Both the position numbers and the translations under genes were made by a program. Under the pieces are notes generated by a model, which was not told where the DNA came from, made no database searches, and worked only from the letters and a program-made list of their open reading frames with translations. 64,000 nucleotides of DNA, taken from NCBI GenBank assembly GCA_965247735.1, contig CBDFHN010000001.1:813335-877334 (forward strand). The letters run 5' to 3'. Positions 8,537 through 16,489 of this stretch are shown piece by piece. The DNA is from JAOXRU01 sp965247735. GTDB lineage: Bacteria; Bacteroidota; Bacteroidia; Flavobacteriales; Flavobacteriaceae. Within the stretch, counting starts at the first letter, position 1. Each line of letters begins with the position of its first letter.

Positions 8537-9176
8537 AACGTTGAGTGTAAACTGCGTTTTAATGCAGCTTTGCACATTGTTATCTTCTAAAGCGACACAT
8601 CCAGCTTAGGGCAAGTATGTATACCTTTAGAAACAATACTCAAATATACTATATTCTGAGATAAAAAGCATAGCTTAATACAAAGACCAATTGTTTACCA
8701 ACTTTGGCAAGTATTGTGCGTACAGTTTTTAAAATCTATTAGCGATATGCTAGATTCTGCTTTTCAATTTTTTTATTCATTTGAGTCGGTAGTCAATATG
8801 CGTATTGATTTGTATGAGTTAGAGCAACGTATTAAACGTTGCGGAGCGTTGAAGATAACGTTGAGTGTAAACTGCGTTTTAATGCAGCTTTGCACATTGT
8901 TATCTTCTAAAGCGACACATCCAGCTTAGGGCAAGTATGTATACCTTTAGAAACAATACTCAAATATACTATATTCTGAGATAAAAAGCATAGCTTAATA
9001 TAAACACCAATTGTTTACCAACTTTGGCAAGTATTGTGCGTACAGTTTTTAAAATCTATTAGCGATATGATAGATTCTGCTTTTCAATTTTTTTATTCAT
9101 TTGAGTCGGTAGTCAATATGCGTATTGATTTGTATGAGTGAGAGCAATGTATTAAACATTGCGGAGCGTTGAAGAT
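8537..9176 (-). repeat. Two tandem 320-bp non-coding cassette-like units
   Basis: Unit 1 is 8537-8856 and unit 2 is 8857-9176. Both begin AACGTTGAGTG and end GAAGAT, and they are nearly identical. Each contains an attC-like hairpin and a second short hairpin near its end. That second hairpin reads CAACGT-attaa-ACGTTG in unit 1 (8825-8841) and CAATGT-attaa-ACATTG in unit 2, so two paired changes preserve the stem. An apparent plus-strand ORF in unit 1 is broken by TGA in unit 2, so the units are probably non-coding. They lie exactly between the two IS91-like copies. Confidence 0.75.
8851..8907 (-). repeat. Complete attC-like recombination site
   Basis: The outer arms GAAGATAAC (8851-8859) and GTTATCTTC (8899-8907) pair perfectly. 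The inner arms GTGTAAACTGC (8865-8875) and GCAGCTTTGCAC (8884-8895) pair with one extra unpaired C and one G-T pair, leaving small unpaired spacers and the loop GTTTTAAT. Outer box, spacer, inner box with an extrahelical base, terminal loop: this is the architecture of integron attC sites. The sequence keeps AAC/GTT but not the full classical RYYYAAC/GTTRRRY consensus. Confidence 0.6.
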
Positions 9177-9289
9177 AACATTATAGGATTAAATCAAGTA
9201 AGCCAAGGGCGCAATTTGATTTAATCCGCCGTTGAACTATGGCGTGTCAATTTTACCTTTAAAAGCTATGGAAATTGAATCCTTTTTCT

Positions 9290-9502
9290 TTATCCAAAGT
9301 TAGGATTTTTGAAAGAAGTAGAGATATATTTCGTGTTTTTATTCTGTTTTTGATATGCTATGGAGCAGACTTGGTATAATTTACAATGTTGGCATCCTAG
9401 TTTTACTATTTTCTTCCATTTTGGCATATAATTCTCTATACCCGAAAAAGGAATGTTTCGCGATAATCTTATTAAATGCTTATATGTGCCTGTTATTTTC
9501 AT
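9290..9502 (-). CDS. Small third ORF of the IS91-like element, copy 2
   Basis: Seventy codons, overlapping the transposase stop by ATGA as in copy 1, and differing there by Cys for His and Thr for Ile. No domain recognised. It is basic and Cys-containing. Kept open in both copies. Confidence 0.4.
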   Translation of the reverse strand: MKITGTYKHLIRLSRNIPFSGIENYMPKWKKIVKLGCQHCKLYQVCSIAYQKQNKNTKYISTSFKNPNFG

Positions 9503-10635
9503 TGAATTTCAAAGTCTAAATAGGGACCAGCTCTAATAGAAAGTATAATTTTAATATTTTTCATAAGTCCTTTTTTACATTTACAGCATGTAATAGGCTT
9601 TGGATCCCACTCTGGATATTGAATAGGTTTAACTACTATTGGGTGTGTTTTTAATAGTTGCTTTTTAATATCGAGCAACATGGCTTTATTTCTGGAGGCG
9701 CATATTCCAAAATGTCGTATTCGGACAAATCCTTTTGGTAAAATGTGTTGTGTAAATCTTCGGATAAACTCTTGTGCACTCAGTTGTATTCTAGAACATT
9801 GATTGGTTCTATAATTTTTATAGGAAAAATGCACTTCGTTATCTTGGATAGCCTTAATTCTATGATTGCTAATTGCAATCTTATGGGAATATCTCCCCAA
9901 ATATTCTATGATGCTTTTTACTCCTGAAAAAGGTTTCTTAGCATAGACCACCCATGGTTTATTAAATAAAAGATCCACCAACCCCTGTAGGTTACTATTA
10001 TCAATTTCTTCTTTGTTTTTTAATTGTTTTAACTGCTTCAAAAATATAGCTCTAAATACTTTACTCATTGCTTTTACAGGAAAAAGGTACTTTCCTTTCC
10101 CCCGAGTTTCTTTCCACTTTTTTTGTTTATTTATACCTCCAGATGGTACTATACAATGGATATGTGGATGTAGGCTTAAATTTTGCCCCCAAGTATGTAA
10201 AATACTGATCATACCACTCTTTGCTCCAAGGTGTTTGGTGTCTCTAGAGAAGAGTTCAATAGTCTTCCAAGAGGAGCTAAACAGAGTATTATAGAGTTGT
10301 TTCGGGTAAGCTAAACACAACTGGTTTAACTCACTTGGTAAGGTGAACACCACATGAAAATAAGTTACTGGCAAGACCTGCGCTATACGTGCCTGAATCC
10401 ATTTTTCCCGCTGTTGGATCTGACACTTAGGGCAATGCCTGTTTCGGCAACTGTTGTACGCAATTTGTTGGTAATCACAATTGGAACAACTCTGGAGATG
10501 TCCTCCCAACACAGCTGTTCTACAATTAACAATGGCTCTAAGTACTTTTATTTTCTGATAAGATATTTTATGTTTTTCTAAAAATTCCTTTCCATATTCT
10601 CTTAATACATCAGCCAGTTCATGTTTAGGTTTCAA
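9499..10635 (-). CDS. IS91-family HUH transposase, copy 2
   Basis: A 378-aa protein with the same zinc-finger region, HPHIHC metal site and EYLGRYSHK tyrosine region as copy 1. It differs by Ala in ARIAQ, Asp in PEWDPKP and Met in KKGLMKN. All catalytic motifs are intact, so both copies may be active. Confidence 0.9.
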   Translation of the reverse strand: MKPKHELADVLREYGKEFLEKHKISYQKIKVLRAIVNCRTAVLGGHLQSCSNCDYQQIAYNSCRNRHCPKCQIQQREKWIQARIAQVLPVTYFHVVFTLPSELNQLCLAYPKQLYNTLFSSSWKTIELFSRDTKHLGAKSGMISILHTWGQNLSLHPHIHCIVPSGGINKQKKWKETRGKGKYLFPVKAMSKVFRAIFLKQLKQLKNKEEIDNSNLQGLVDLLFNKPWVVYAKKPFSGVKSIIEYLGRYSHKIAISNHRIKAIQDNEVHFSYKNYRTNQCSRIQLSAQEFIRRFTQHILPKGFVRIRHFGICASRNKAMLLDIKKQLLKTHPIVVKPIQYPEWDPKPITCCKCKKGLMKNIKIILSIRAGPYLDFEIQ

Positions 10636-11444
10636 TGGGAGAGGTATAGTACATCCAACGGGCTTTGTATCTCTTTAAATATAGACTGTGCTACCCTAAG
10701 GTAAACTAATGTGCTTTGTAGGCTACTATGCCCGAGTTGTTCTTTTAATTGCAATATATTTCCACCCTGTTCTAAAAAATGGACAGCAAAACTATGACGT
10801 AAGCTATGTATAGTAATATGCTTATTTATTTTTGCTTTCTTTAGTGTTTTTCGCAGCACATTTGCAACCGAAGAAGCAGAATAAGGTTTTGCTTTTTCAT
10901 ATCCACCAATCAAGTATTTTTCGGAGTGATAATAAGCTAAATAAGTTTCCAAACCCTTAGCCATTAATTTAGATAATATCACATATCTAGTCACTCCATG
11001 TTTGCTATTGATAATGTGAATTCGATACGCATTAAAATCAACATCTTCTAATCTTAGTTTTAGTAATTCACTAATCCTGAGCCCCGAAGAATAAAGCAAA
11101 GACAAAATTACACGATGTTTTAAATTAGGACAATGTTTAGGATTAAGCAAGCTTTTGATTTCCTTCTGGTTAAGAACAACAGGAATTTTAACTTTAGATC
11201 GGTTTCCCTTTAATTCTATACATCGATGTGGTGTTTTCATTACTTTGAATAAAAACCGATATCCATATACTAAAATCTTAATAGAAGAATGGCTTACTTT
11301 GCGAAGCCGTAAGTTATAGATGTATTCTGTAATTTGATCATCACTTAGCAAGTGAAAACTTTTGACATAATATAAACTGATCTGACATAAGGCTCGTAAA
11401 TAGTTTTTACAGGTAGATTCCGAATAACCAGATGCTATATACAC
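10632..11444 (-). CDS. Tyrosine recombinase of the IS91-like element, copy 2
   Basis: A 270-aa recombinase with all catalytic residues of copy 1 (RISELL, HSLRHSF, LGHSS, VYLRV). It differs at Val for Gly in YYVKSF, Lys for Asn in VMKTPH, Tyr for His in NAYRIH and Val for Ala near the end. It is translated ahead of the transposase with a 4-bp overlap. Confidence 0.85.
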   Translation of the reverse strand: MYIASGYSESTCKNYLRALCQISLYYVKSFHLLSDDQITEYIYNLRLRKVSHSSIKILVYGYRFLFKVMKTPHRCIELKGNRSKVKIPVVLNQKEIKSLLNPKHCPNLKHRVILSLLYSSGLRISELLKLRLEDVDFNAYRIHIINSKHGVTRYVILSKLMAKGLETYLAYYHSEKYLIGGYEKAKPYSASSVANVLRKTLKKAKINKHITIHSLRHSFAVHFLEQGGNILQLKEQLGHSSLQSTLVYLRVAQSIFKEIQSPLDVLYLSH

Positions 11445-11604
11445 CTTTCTGTACCTCTGATAAGCCTTTATAAAATTTGGTACCGTTCTTTTTGCTAATT
11501 CTGAGCAAGGCTCAACTCTTTTTTTTGATACATAATTAGTAGATTTTGATTATAGCTCTTAATTTACAAAATCTAGAGGAGAAAAGTTACCGAAGGTTTA
11601 GTTC

Positions 11605-11644
11605 AACTTGTTTATAAACGCAGTTTATTGCGTTTATTTCACTT
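11605..11644 (-). repeat. Putative attI-like or first attC-like site beside the recombinase gene
   Basis: After the element's AAC comes AAACGC-agtttatt-GCGTTT, a small stem-loop. It lies directly downstream of the stop codon of the 301-aa recombinase and at the head of the array as read on the minus strand. This is where a primary integration site would sit in an integron whose integrase points toward its cassettes. Confidence 0.4.
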
Positions 11645-12550
11645 TCAAATATACTTTTTATTTAATAAATCAAAAGGACTCGTAATATTTGTTAAGTTAG
11701 TTTTGCATACATGTGTGTAAATCTCTGTGGTTTTACTAGAATTATGTCCTAAAAGCTTTTGTATATACCTTAAATTAGTACCATTTTCTAATAAATGTGT
11801 AGCAAATGAGTGCCTTAATGTATGAACTGTTGCTGGTGAGTTAACTTGGGCTTCTTTCTTAGCTCTATTAAAAAATTGTCTTATACTTGAGGCGCTATAT
11901 TGATTTTTTTTTGGTCCTTCAAACAACCATTCTTTAGGTTTGTATACACGGAAGTAATCCCTCATTAATTGCAACAAATCATTAGAAAGTAATGTAATTC
12001 GGTCTTTCTTGCCTTTTGCATTACGAACCCATATTCGCATATTTGAAGAATCAATATCGGTAATCTTTAAACTTATGCATTCCGATATTCTTAACCCAGC
12101 ACCATAAATAACTGATAATATAGTTTTATGTTTTAGATTTCTAGTGGCGATAATAATTCGAGAAACTTCTTCTAGAGATAATACTTTTGGGAGTGTTTTT
12201 TGCTTTGCTGGTCTTTCTAAATCATAAACAGTAACTGGATGTTTTAATACTTTTTCTATATAAAATTTAATGGCATTTATACTTTGGTTTTGATAGGATA
12301 CAGAAACATTTTTCTTTTTCACTAACCAAAGATGGTATGCTGTAATATGTATTTTATTGACTTGATGCAAAGGCATTGGATAAATATGTTTTAAAAACTG
12401 CTTAAACATATGGGTGTATGTTTTTATTGTATTGTCACTATAATTTTTTAATATTAATTTTTCGTGCATCAATTGAAGCGATAAGCTATAGTTATGATCA
12501 AGATTGTTCTTTTTGTTTTGTATGCTAATTATTTTTGTTAATGAATTCAT
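11645..12550 (-). CDS. Xer/IntI-like tyrosine recombinase at the head of the cassette array
   Basis: A 301-aa protein. The N-terminal core-binding domain starts around residue 27 (MHEKLILKNYSDNTIKTYTHMF). The catalytic domain has Arg in YGAGLRISECISL, Lys in AKGKKDRIT, TVHTLRHSFATHLLENG, LLGHNSSKTTEIYTHV with the nucleophile Tyr, and ends with ITSPFDLL. The HTLRHSFATHLL...IYTHV stretch and the SPxD tail resemble integron integrases, but the extra helical insert typical of IntI between the Lys and HxxR regions is absent, so it is Xer-like in size. It reads toward the array with its stop next to a hairpin site, like the reversed integrons reported from spirochaetes. A housekeeping or unrelated mobile recombinase remains possible. 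Confidence 0.75.
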   Translation of the reverse strand: MNSLTKIISIQNKKNNLDHNYSLSLQLMHEKLILKNYSDNTIKTYTHMFKQFLKHIYPMPLHQVNKIHITAYHLWLVKKKNVSVSYQNQSINAIKFYIEKVLKHPVTVYDLERPAKQKTLPKVLSLEEVSRIIIATRNLKHKTILSVIYGAGLRISECISLKITDIDSSNMRIWVRNAKGKKDRITLLSNDLLQLMRDYFRVYKPKEWLFEGPKKNQYSASSIRQFFNRAKKEAQVNSPATVHTLRHSFATHLLENGTNLRYIQKLLGHNSSKTTEIYTHVCKTNLTNITSPFDLLNKKYI

Positions 12551-12580
12551 ATGGTAAAAGTCAAACTAATTATTGTTATA

Positions 12581-12633
12581 TTAGTCTTTATAAGCGCTTA
12601 TATGCGTATATAAACGTATAATAATAAGACTAA
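12581..12633. promoter_or_regulatory. Divergent promoter region with nested inverted repeats
   Basis: The 82-bp gap between the recombinase gene and the divergent zinc-ribbon gene holds TTAGTCTT (12581-12588) and AAGACTAA (12626-12633) as outer arms. Inside is the perfect palindrome TATAAGCGCTTATA (12589-12602). The right arm runs into the ATG at 12633. This looks like a binding site for a dimeric regulator controlling both genes, possibly the recombinase itself. Confidence 0.45.
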
Positions 12634-13034
12634 TGCAAATACGATATTGTTTATCATGTGAGAAAGAATTAATTGGGCGATCTGATAAAAGGTTTTGTGA
12701 TGCACAATGTAGAAGTGTACATCATAATAAAAATAGACCTTTACATGAAATTACAATTCAAAGAATAAATAAAGAATTAAGAAAGAACAGAACACTTCTA
12801 GCTCATTTTTGTCCTAGTGGCAAAAGTACTGTTAGGAAAGATGTATTAGTTGCGTTAGGGTATAGGTTTGAACTGTTTACTCATCTTTTTCCATTTAAAA
12901 ACGGAACTTACTATTTTTGCTATGATTATGGATTTTTGCCTATTGAAGATAAAGGAATTAAAAAAATGCTTATTGTTCAAAAACAAGATTATATGGAAAA
13001 TTCAAATTTTAACCCTTGGATTTTTGATAAATAA
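12633..13034 (+). CDS. Small zinc-ribbon protein of unknown function
   Basis: A 133-aa protein. Four cysteines, in RYCLSCEKEL (Cys6, Cys9) and FCDAQCRSVHH (Cys22, Cys26), form a likely treble-clef or ribbon zinc site, followed by a basic helix and a beta-rich C-terminal half (YYFCYDYGFLPIED). Similar small proteins with GRSDKRFC motifs are common in flavobacteria and have no assigned role that I know. It is divergent from the recombinase gene and followed by a clear terminator, so it is a single-gene unit, probably chromosomal backbone beyond the array. Confidence 0.7.
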   Translation: MQIRYCLSCEKELIGRSDKRFCDAQCRSVHHNKNRPLHEITIQRINKELRKNRTLLAHFCPSGKSTVRKDVLVALGYRFELFTHLFPFKNGTYYFCYDYGFLPIEDKGIKKMLIVQKQDYMENSNFNPWIFDK

Positions 13035-13122
13035 AACGAATCAAAATCAAAATAGTTTTACTTCCTTTTATATGAAATTGATATGTAGTTTTATACCCCT
13101 ATTTGGTATTTAACAAAATCAA

Positions 13123-13155
13123 AAAAGCCCGTAAATATAATGTTTACGGGCTTTT
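13123..13155 (+). terminator. Rho-independent terminator after the zinc-ribbon gene
   Basis: The perfect 13-bp stem AAAAGCCCGTAAA / TTTACGGGCTTTT with a 7-base loop ends in a T run. It is flanked by A and T tracts, so it could work in both directions. Confidence 0.8.
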
Positions 13156-13770
13156 AGAGAGATTTACGAATCTCTAAGCGGAGAATGAGGAACTAACCAT
13201 AAATTTAAAAATGTAATGTATATAGGGGATTGAAAAGGTTGAAAAATCTACTGACCCCGAATTAGCCACCTAGATTAAAACTTTAACATGTTTTAACATA
13301 ATTAGCATCAATTTGAATGTTGAAATAATGAAAAACTACATTTAAAAAGATCTATTATTTATGTCTAGGTATTCATCAGAATGGAGATAATCTACGAAGT
13401 ATAGGAGGTATAAGCAAATAGATTGGGTTTAGCAATTGAACTATATTTAAAGGTCGTTTCCTGATCGTTACAGAGGTAATCACTACCTTATTAGTTCATT
13501 ATAATAATATGAAATTATAAAAAAATGACACTTATGGAATGTGCATATAAACAATACTGGTTTTACAGTTAAGAAAATCAACAAGAATGAGAATGTATTG
13601 ATTGCAGATAAAGAGAATCATGTAAACATTAAAATCAAAGAAGAAGATACTCTACTCAGTTTAGTTCATGTTGTTCATTTAATCCTGGATTTATAATTGG
13701 TATTTAGCTTTAGTTGTCCAAAAAGCATATGAAATAACGATCTTATCGTGTAGGTTTTTATTTACTATAT
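13156..13770. other. AT-rich intergenic stretch, no intact gene
   Basis: About 600 bp with only short frames. A stretch near 13,570-13,690 reads as a broken lysine/glutamate-rich coding fragment (KINKNEN... IKEEDTLLSLVH), so decayed coding DNA is likely. No RNA gene seen. Confidence 0.4.
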
Positions 13771-14963
13771 TTGATGAATACCCAATATGTTATGCAAAAA
13801 TCACTTTCGCTTATTTTTTATTTATTTATTAGTTTTTCTATTTTTTCACAAAACAGTAAGAGATTTTATCCACCCGTAACTAATCTTTTTATGGGAAATG
13901 AATATAGATTTCCAAAAAGTCTTCACTTTTTTGAAGATTGGTATAAAACTTTTTATGACAACTTATACTATGCAGATTTACAACGAAGTGCATCTAGTAA
14001 TAATAGCAGTGCATTTAGCAGCTTAAAGGTTATACCTAAAAAGAAATTTGATTTTAACCTTTTAAATACTGATTTATATATATCATTAAATAAAAATTTA
14101 GAAAATCGTGAGAATAAAATTGAGATGAATCATGATGGAGATCTCCCTTTCCTTAAATATCCTTTATTTTTTTGATTATAATCTAATTGATTATGATCCT
14201 AATGATGGATTTGTGAAATTATTATTTACTAAAATCATTCAAGGATTGTCTGACGAACAGTTAATATCACTTTTCATAAATTCAAGAGATTATGATATTA
14301 GTAAAAATAATGTTTCTAGTTTTATTAACGAAATTAATAGTAAAAATGATTTTGAAATTGATGAAAAAACAATTAGATCTGGTAACGTTATTACTGGAAT
14401 ATTAAAGGAACTTAAAATAAAAAAAAGTAAAACTTCCCCTATTTATGTATTATATCAAACTTTTATAGAGAATCCTGATACTTCTATTCAAGATAAAAAT
14501 TTAAGTAATCTTTATCAAAGCTTCGTTTACAATGTTAATGAGCAATTAAACGAAAACATTTTTTACATTGGTGAATTTGGTTTCTTAAACCAAAATGTTA
14601 CAATAACTCTCCCTAAAAAGCTTTTTAAACCAATTGATAAAAAAGATAAAGCGGTGACTTTTAATTTGAAAAAATTGAATTATAAAATCCAATTTGATTA
14701 TCAAAAAGATACTCACTTTTTTATTTTTGAATTAAGAGGCTACAAAGATTCTTTTAATTCGGATTTCAAAGTCAAAGAAAATTATTATAATCATTTCAAA
14801 TCAAAAGAAGATATCAAATAAAAGTATTGATTATATTGAAATAAAACTATTTTCAACCCACCTAGAATTTAAAGTATTTGAAGACACAAATAAAATAGAA
14901 GTTGATTATATGTTATATTATAACCCAATAACAAAATTACATAAAAAAATATTAATTAAGTAA
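13771..14963 (+). pseudogene. Secreted protein gene of unknown function with two +1 frameshifts
   Basis: The first frame starts with a signal peptide (KSLSLIFYLFISFSIFS, then Q) and runs to 14175. Removing one T from the T7 run at ~14164-14172 joins PLFF to DYNLIDYDPNDGF in the next frame (to 14821). A second +1 shift near 14,819 joins ...KEDIK to SIDYIEIKLF and ends at 14,963 (HKKILIK). Together they give about 396 codons of a secreted, lysine/asparagine-rich protein with no recognised domain. The shifts fall in A/T runs, so the gene may be intact in the organism. No neighbour clarifies its role. Confidence 0.55.
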
Positions 14964-15041
14964 ATATGTGTTTTTGTATGCTTCCCCAATAACCGAACTG
15001 TTTAAAAGTAGAAAAATAATTTTTTAACTTAGACAGTAATC

Positions 15042-15206
15042 ATGAGAAAGAGTCAATTTAGTCCACAACAAATTGCAAAGGTTTTAAAAGAGTTTGATGA
15101 TGGTAAATCTGTTTCAGATATTACTAGAGATCATGGAGTCGGGGAGAATCTTCAGGTCTTTAAGGAAATGAGTGGTGTAAAGGAATGCAAGAATTTGTGT
15201 TTTTGA
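15042..15206 (+). pseudogene. IS3-family OrfA fragment
   Basis: The frame starts MRKSQFSPQQIAKVLKEFDDG and continues with VSDITRDHGVGEN, the typical helix-turn-helix start of IS3-family OrfA proteins. It breaks off after about 54 codons, and no OrfB or terminal repeats were found nearby. Confidence 0.7.
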
Positions 15207-15975
15207 GTGACACCGACTACGTTCCTTTTTAACAAAAGTTTAACTTATGAGTTGGGTGTTCTTATAATCACTACGTTTTTTATTAAATATCAGTTGTCAT
15301 CTTGGCTTAACATAAAAAAACGAGCCTTTTTTTTCATAACAACATAGTGTACACCCATATAACTTACTAAGAGACTTTTGGTGGAAGTGGTCATTTCAAA
15401 ACAGATAAAAAAAGGACTTAGGTACTCCAAATTAACCTTATAAAAATATATATTAGCAGTAGCTGACTTGATATGTCCGCAGATGTTGCCTTGCCAAATC
15501 TTTGTGAATTTGACAAGCTTTATGATTGTACCTATGTACATGTTATATTCAATTTATGACTTCATTGAAGTTAAGTATTCCTTATAATCTTCATCAGTTT
15601 TGACCTGATCAGATAATTCTAGAAGAATGTGACTAAAACCATCTATAATTTTACATCTTTACTCATATTAATGATATGTATTTTATAATGCAGACCTCTG
15701 TAAAAGTAATAAGCAACATTTATTTAGAATGTTATTTTTTTAGTAATACTTTAATTTAAGGAAATATTATGTCAAGGAGATTTTATTGATGATTTTTTGG
15801 TTGCACCTAATTTTTCTCTCTGCTAAATCCGTATTTTGTTATAATCTCCCGTTTGTCAAATTGTTTTGCTCAATTAATAATTTAATCATTGTATTTTAAA
15901 ACTTAAGAAGTTATTTTACTATATATAGAGAGTATCGAAAGTAAAAAGGTACATAGTTTTAAAATTCGATAATTT
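15207..15975. other. Intergenic, decayed DNA
   Basis: No convincing gene. A minus-strand frame (15541-15290, 83 codons) exists but matches no family I recognise and has no coding context. AT-rich throughout. Confidence 0.35.
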
Positions 15976-16353
15976 ATGATGGTGTTAGCGACAAAAGGAA
16001 AATTAGTAATTGAATGTGGGAGTTGTGAAAAGCGACACGAAATTTTACCAGAAGATATTTTTTTAAGCCCAAATATTTCTTCAAAAAAAATATTTGGAAT
16101 AAAGGATTATTATGAATCAAGATTTGAGATTCATTGTAATTGTGGAAAAGAACATCAAATAAAACATATTGTTTTTTATTGTTCAAAAGCAAACTGTTGT
16201 CTTTCATTTACGTTGTTAAAAGAAGGGTTAATAATTAGCGATTTTAAGTATTCAAAAAAAAGATGCTCTTTCTTTAAAAAAACCATTAGGTTTTTTGTTT
16301 TGCCTCTCGTTAAGTTTTCAATAAACAAACATAATAAATTGAATTATTTGTAG
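15976..16353 (+). CDS. Cysteine-rich hypothetical protein
   Basis: A 125-aa protein with CxxC-like pairs: ECGSCEKRHE near residue 14, IHCNCGKEHQIKH near residue 52 and YCSKANCCLSF near residue 68, suggesting one or two zinc sites. The C-terminal 30 residues are basic and hydrophobic (FFKKTIRFFVLPLVKF). Start could be the first or second Met (MM). No family recognised and no operon partner; it precedes the sensor kinase by 136 bp on the same strand. Confidence 0.5.
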   Translation: MMVLATKGKLVIECGSCEKRHEILPEDIFLSPNISSKKIFGIKDYYESRFEIHCNCGKEHQIKHIVFYCSKANCCLSFTLLKEGLIISDFKYSKKRCSFFKKTIRFFVLPLVKFSINKHNKLNYL

Positions 16354-16489
16354 AAAAAAAAATAAATAATATTGTTTTCGCTATACTTAATAGGATGTGG
16401 TCTGTGTTTTCTTTAGTTAATTAAAAGAAATGTAAGAATTACCTTTCTTTTGCGTTTGCTGATTGAGCACTTTTTCAATTTTTAATTAG

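Larger units (their letters stand above)
6109..8539 (-). mobile_element. IS91-like element with tyrosine recombinase, copy 1 (2,431 bp)
   Basis: Boundaries come from comparison with the second copy, 3,068 bp away: identity starts at AACATTATAGG and ends at GTTCAAC. Three genes on the minus strand are chained by ATGA overlaps (recombinase, HUH transposase, small ORF). Near the transposase-distal end is a perfect 12-bp inverted repeat, GGATTAAATCAA / TTGATTTAATCC (from ~6118), which fits a rolling-circle origin hairpin. On the minus strand the other end begins right after GAAC, the known IS91 target tetranucleotide. Both ends carry AAC, and removing the element rebuilds the AACGTT core of an attC-like site. 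Confidence 0.8.
9177..11607 (-). mobile_element. IS91-like element with tyrosine recombinase, copy 2 (2,431 bp)
   Basis: Same length and gene order as copy 1 at a constant offset of 3,068 bp, with scattered substitutions. One side joins the end of the second 320-bp unit (GAAGAT|AAC). The other joins AACTTGTTTATAAACGC, which begins another small hairpin. Removing the element restores GATAACTTG, again the AAC core of an attC-like or attI-like site. This copy separates the recombinase gene at 12,550 from the rest of the array. Confidence 0.8.

Noticed and set aside
8714..8929. Plus-strand ORF of 71 codons in the first 320-bp unit
   Set aside because: It runs through the attC-like hairpin and is broken by TGA in the otherwise near-identical second unit.
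11645..12550. Calling the recombinase a true IntI
   Set aside because: The insert between the Lys hairpin and the HxxR motif that marks IntI is absent; only an IntI-like or Xer-like call is supported.
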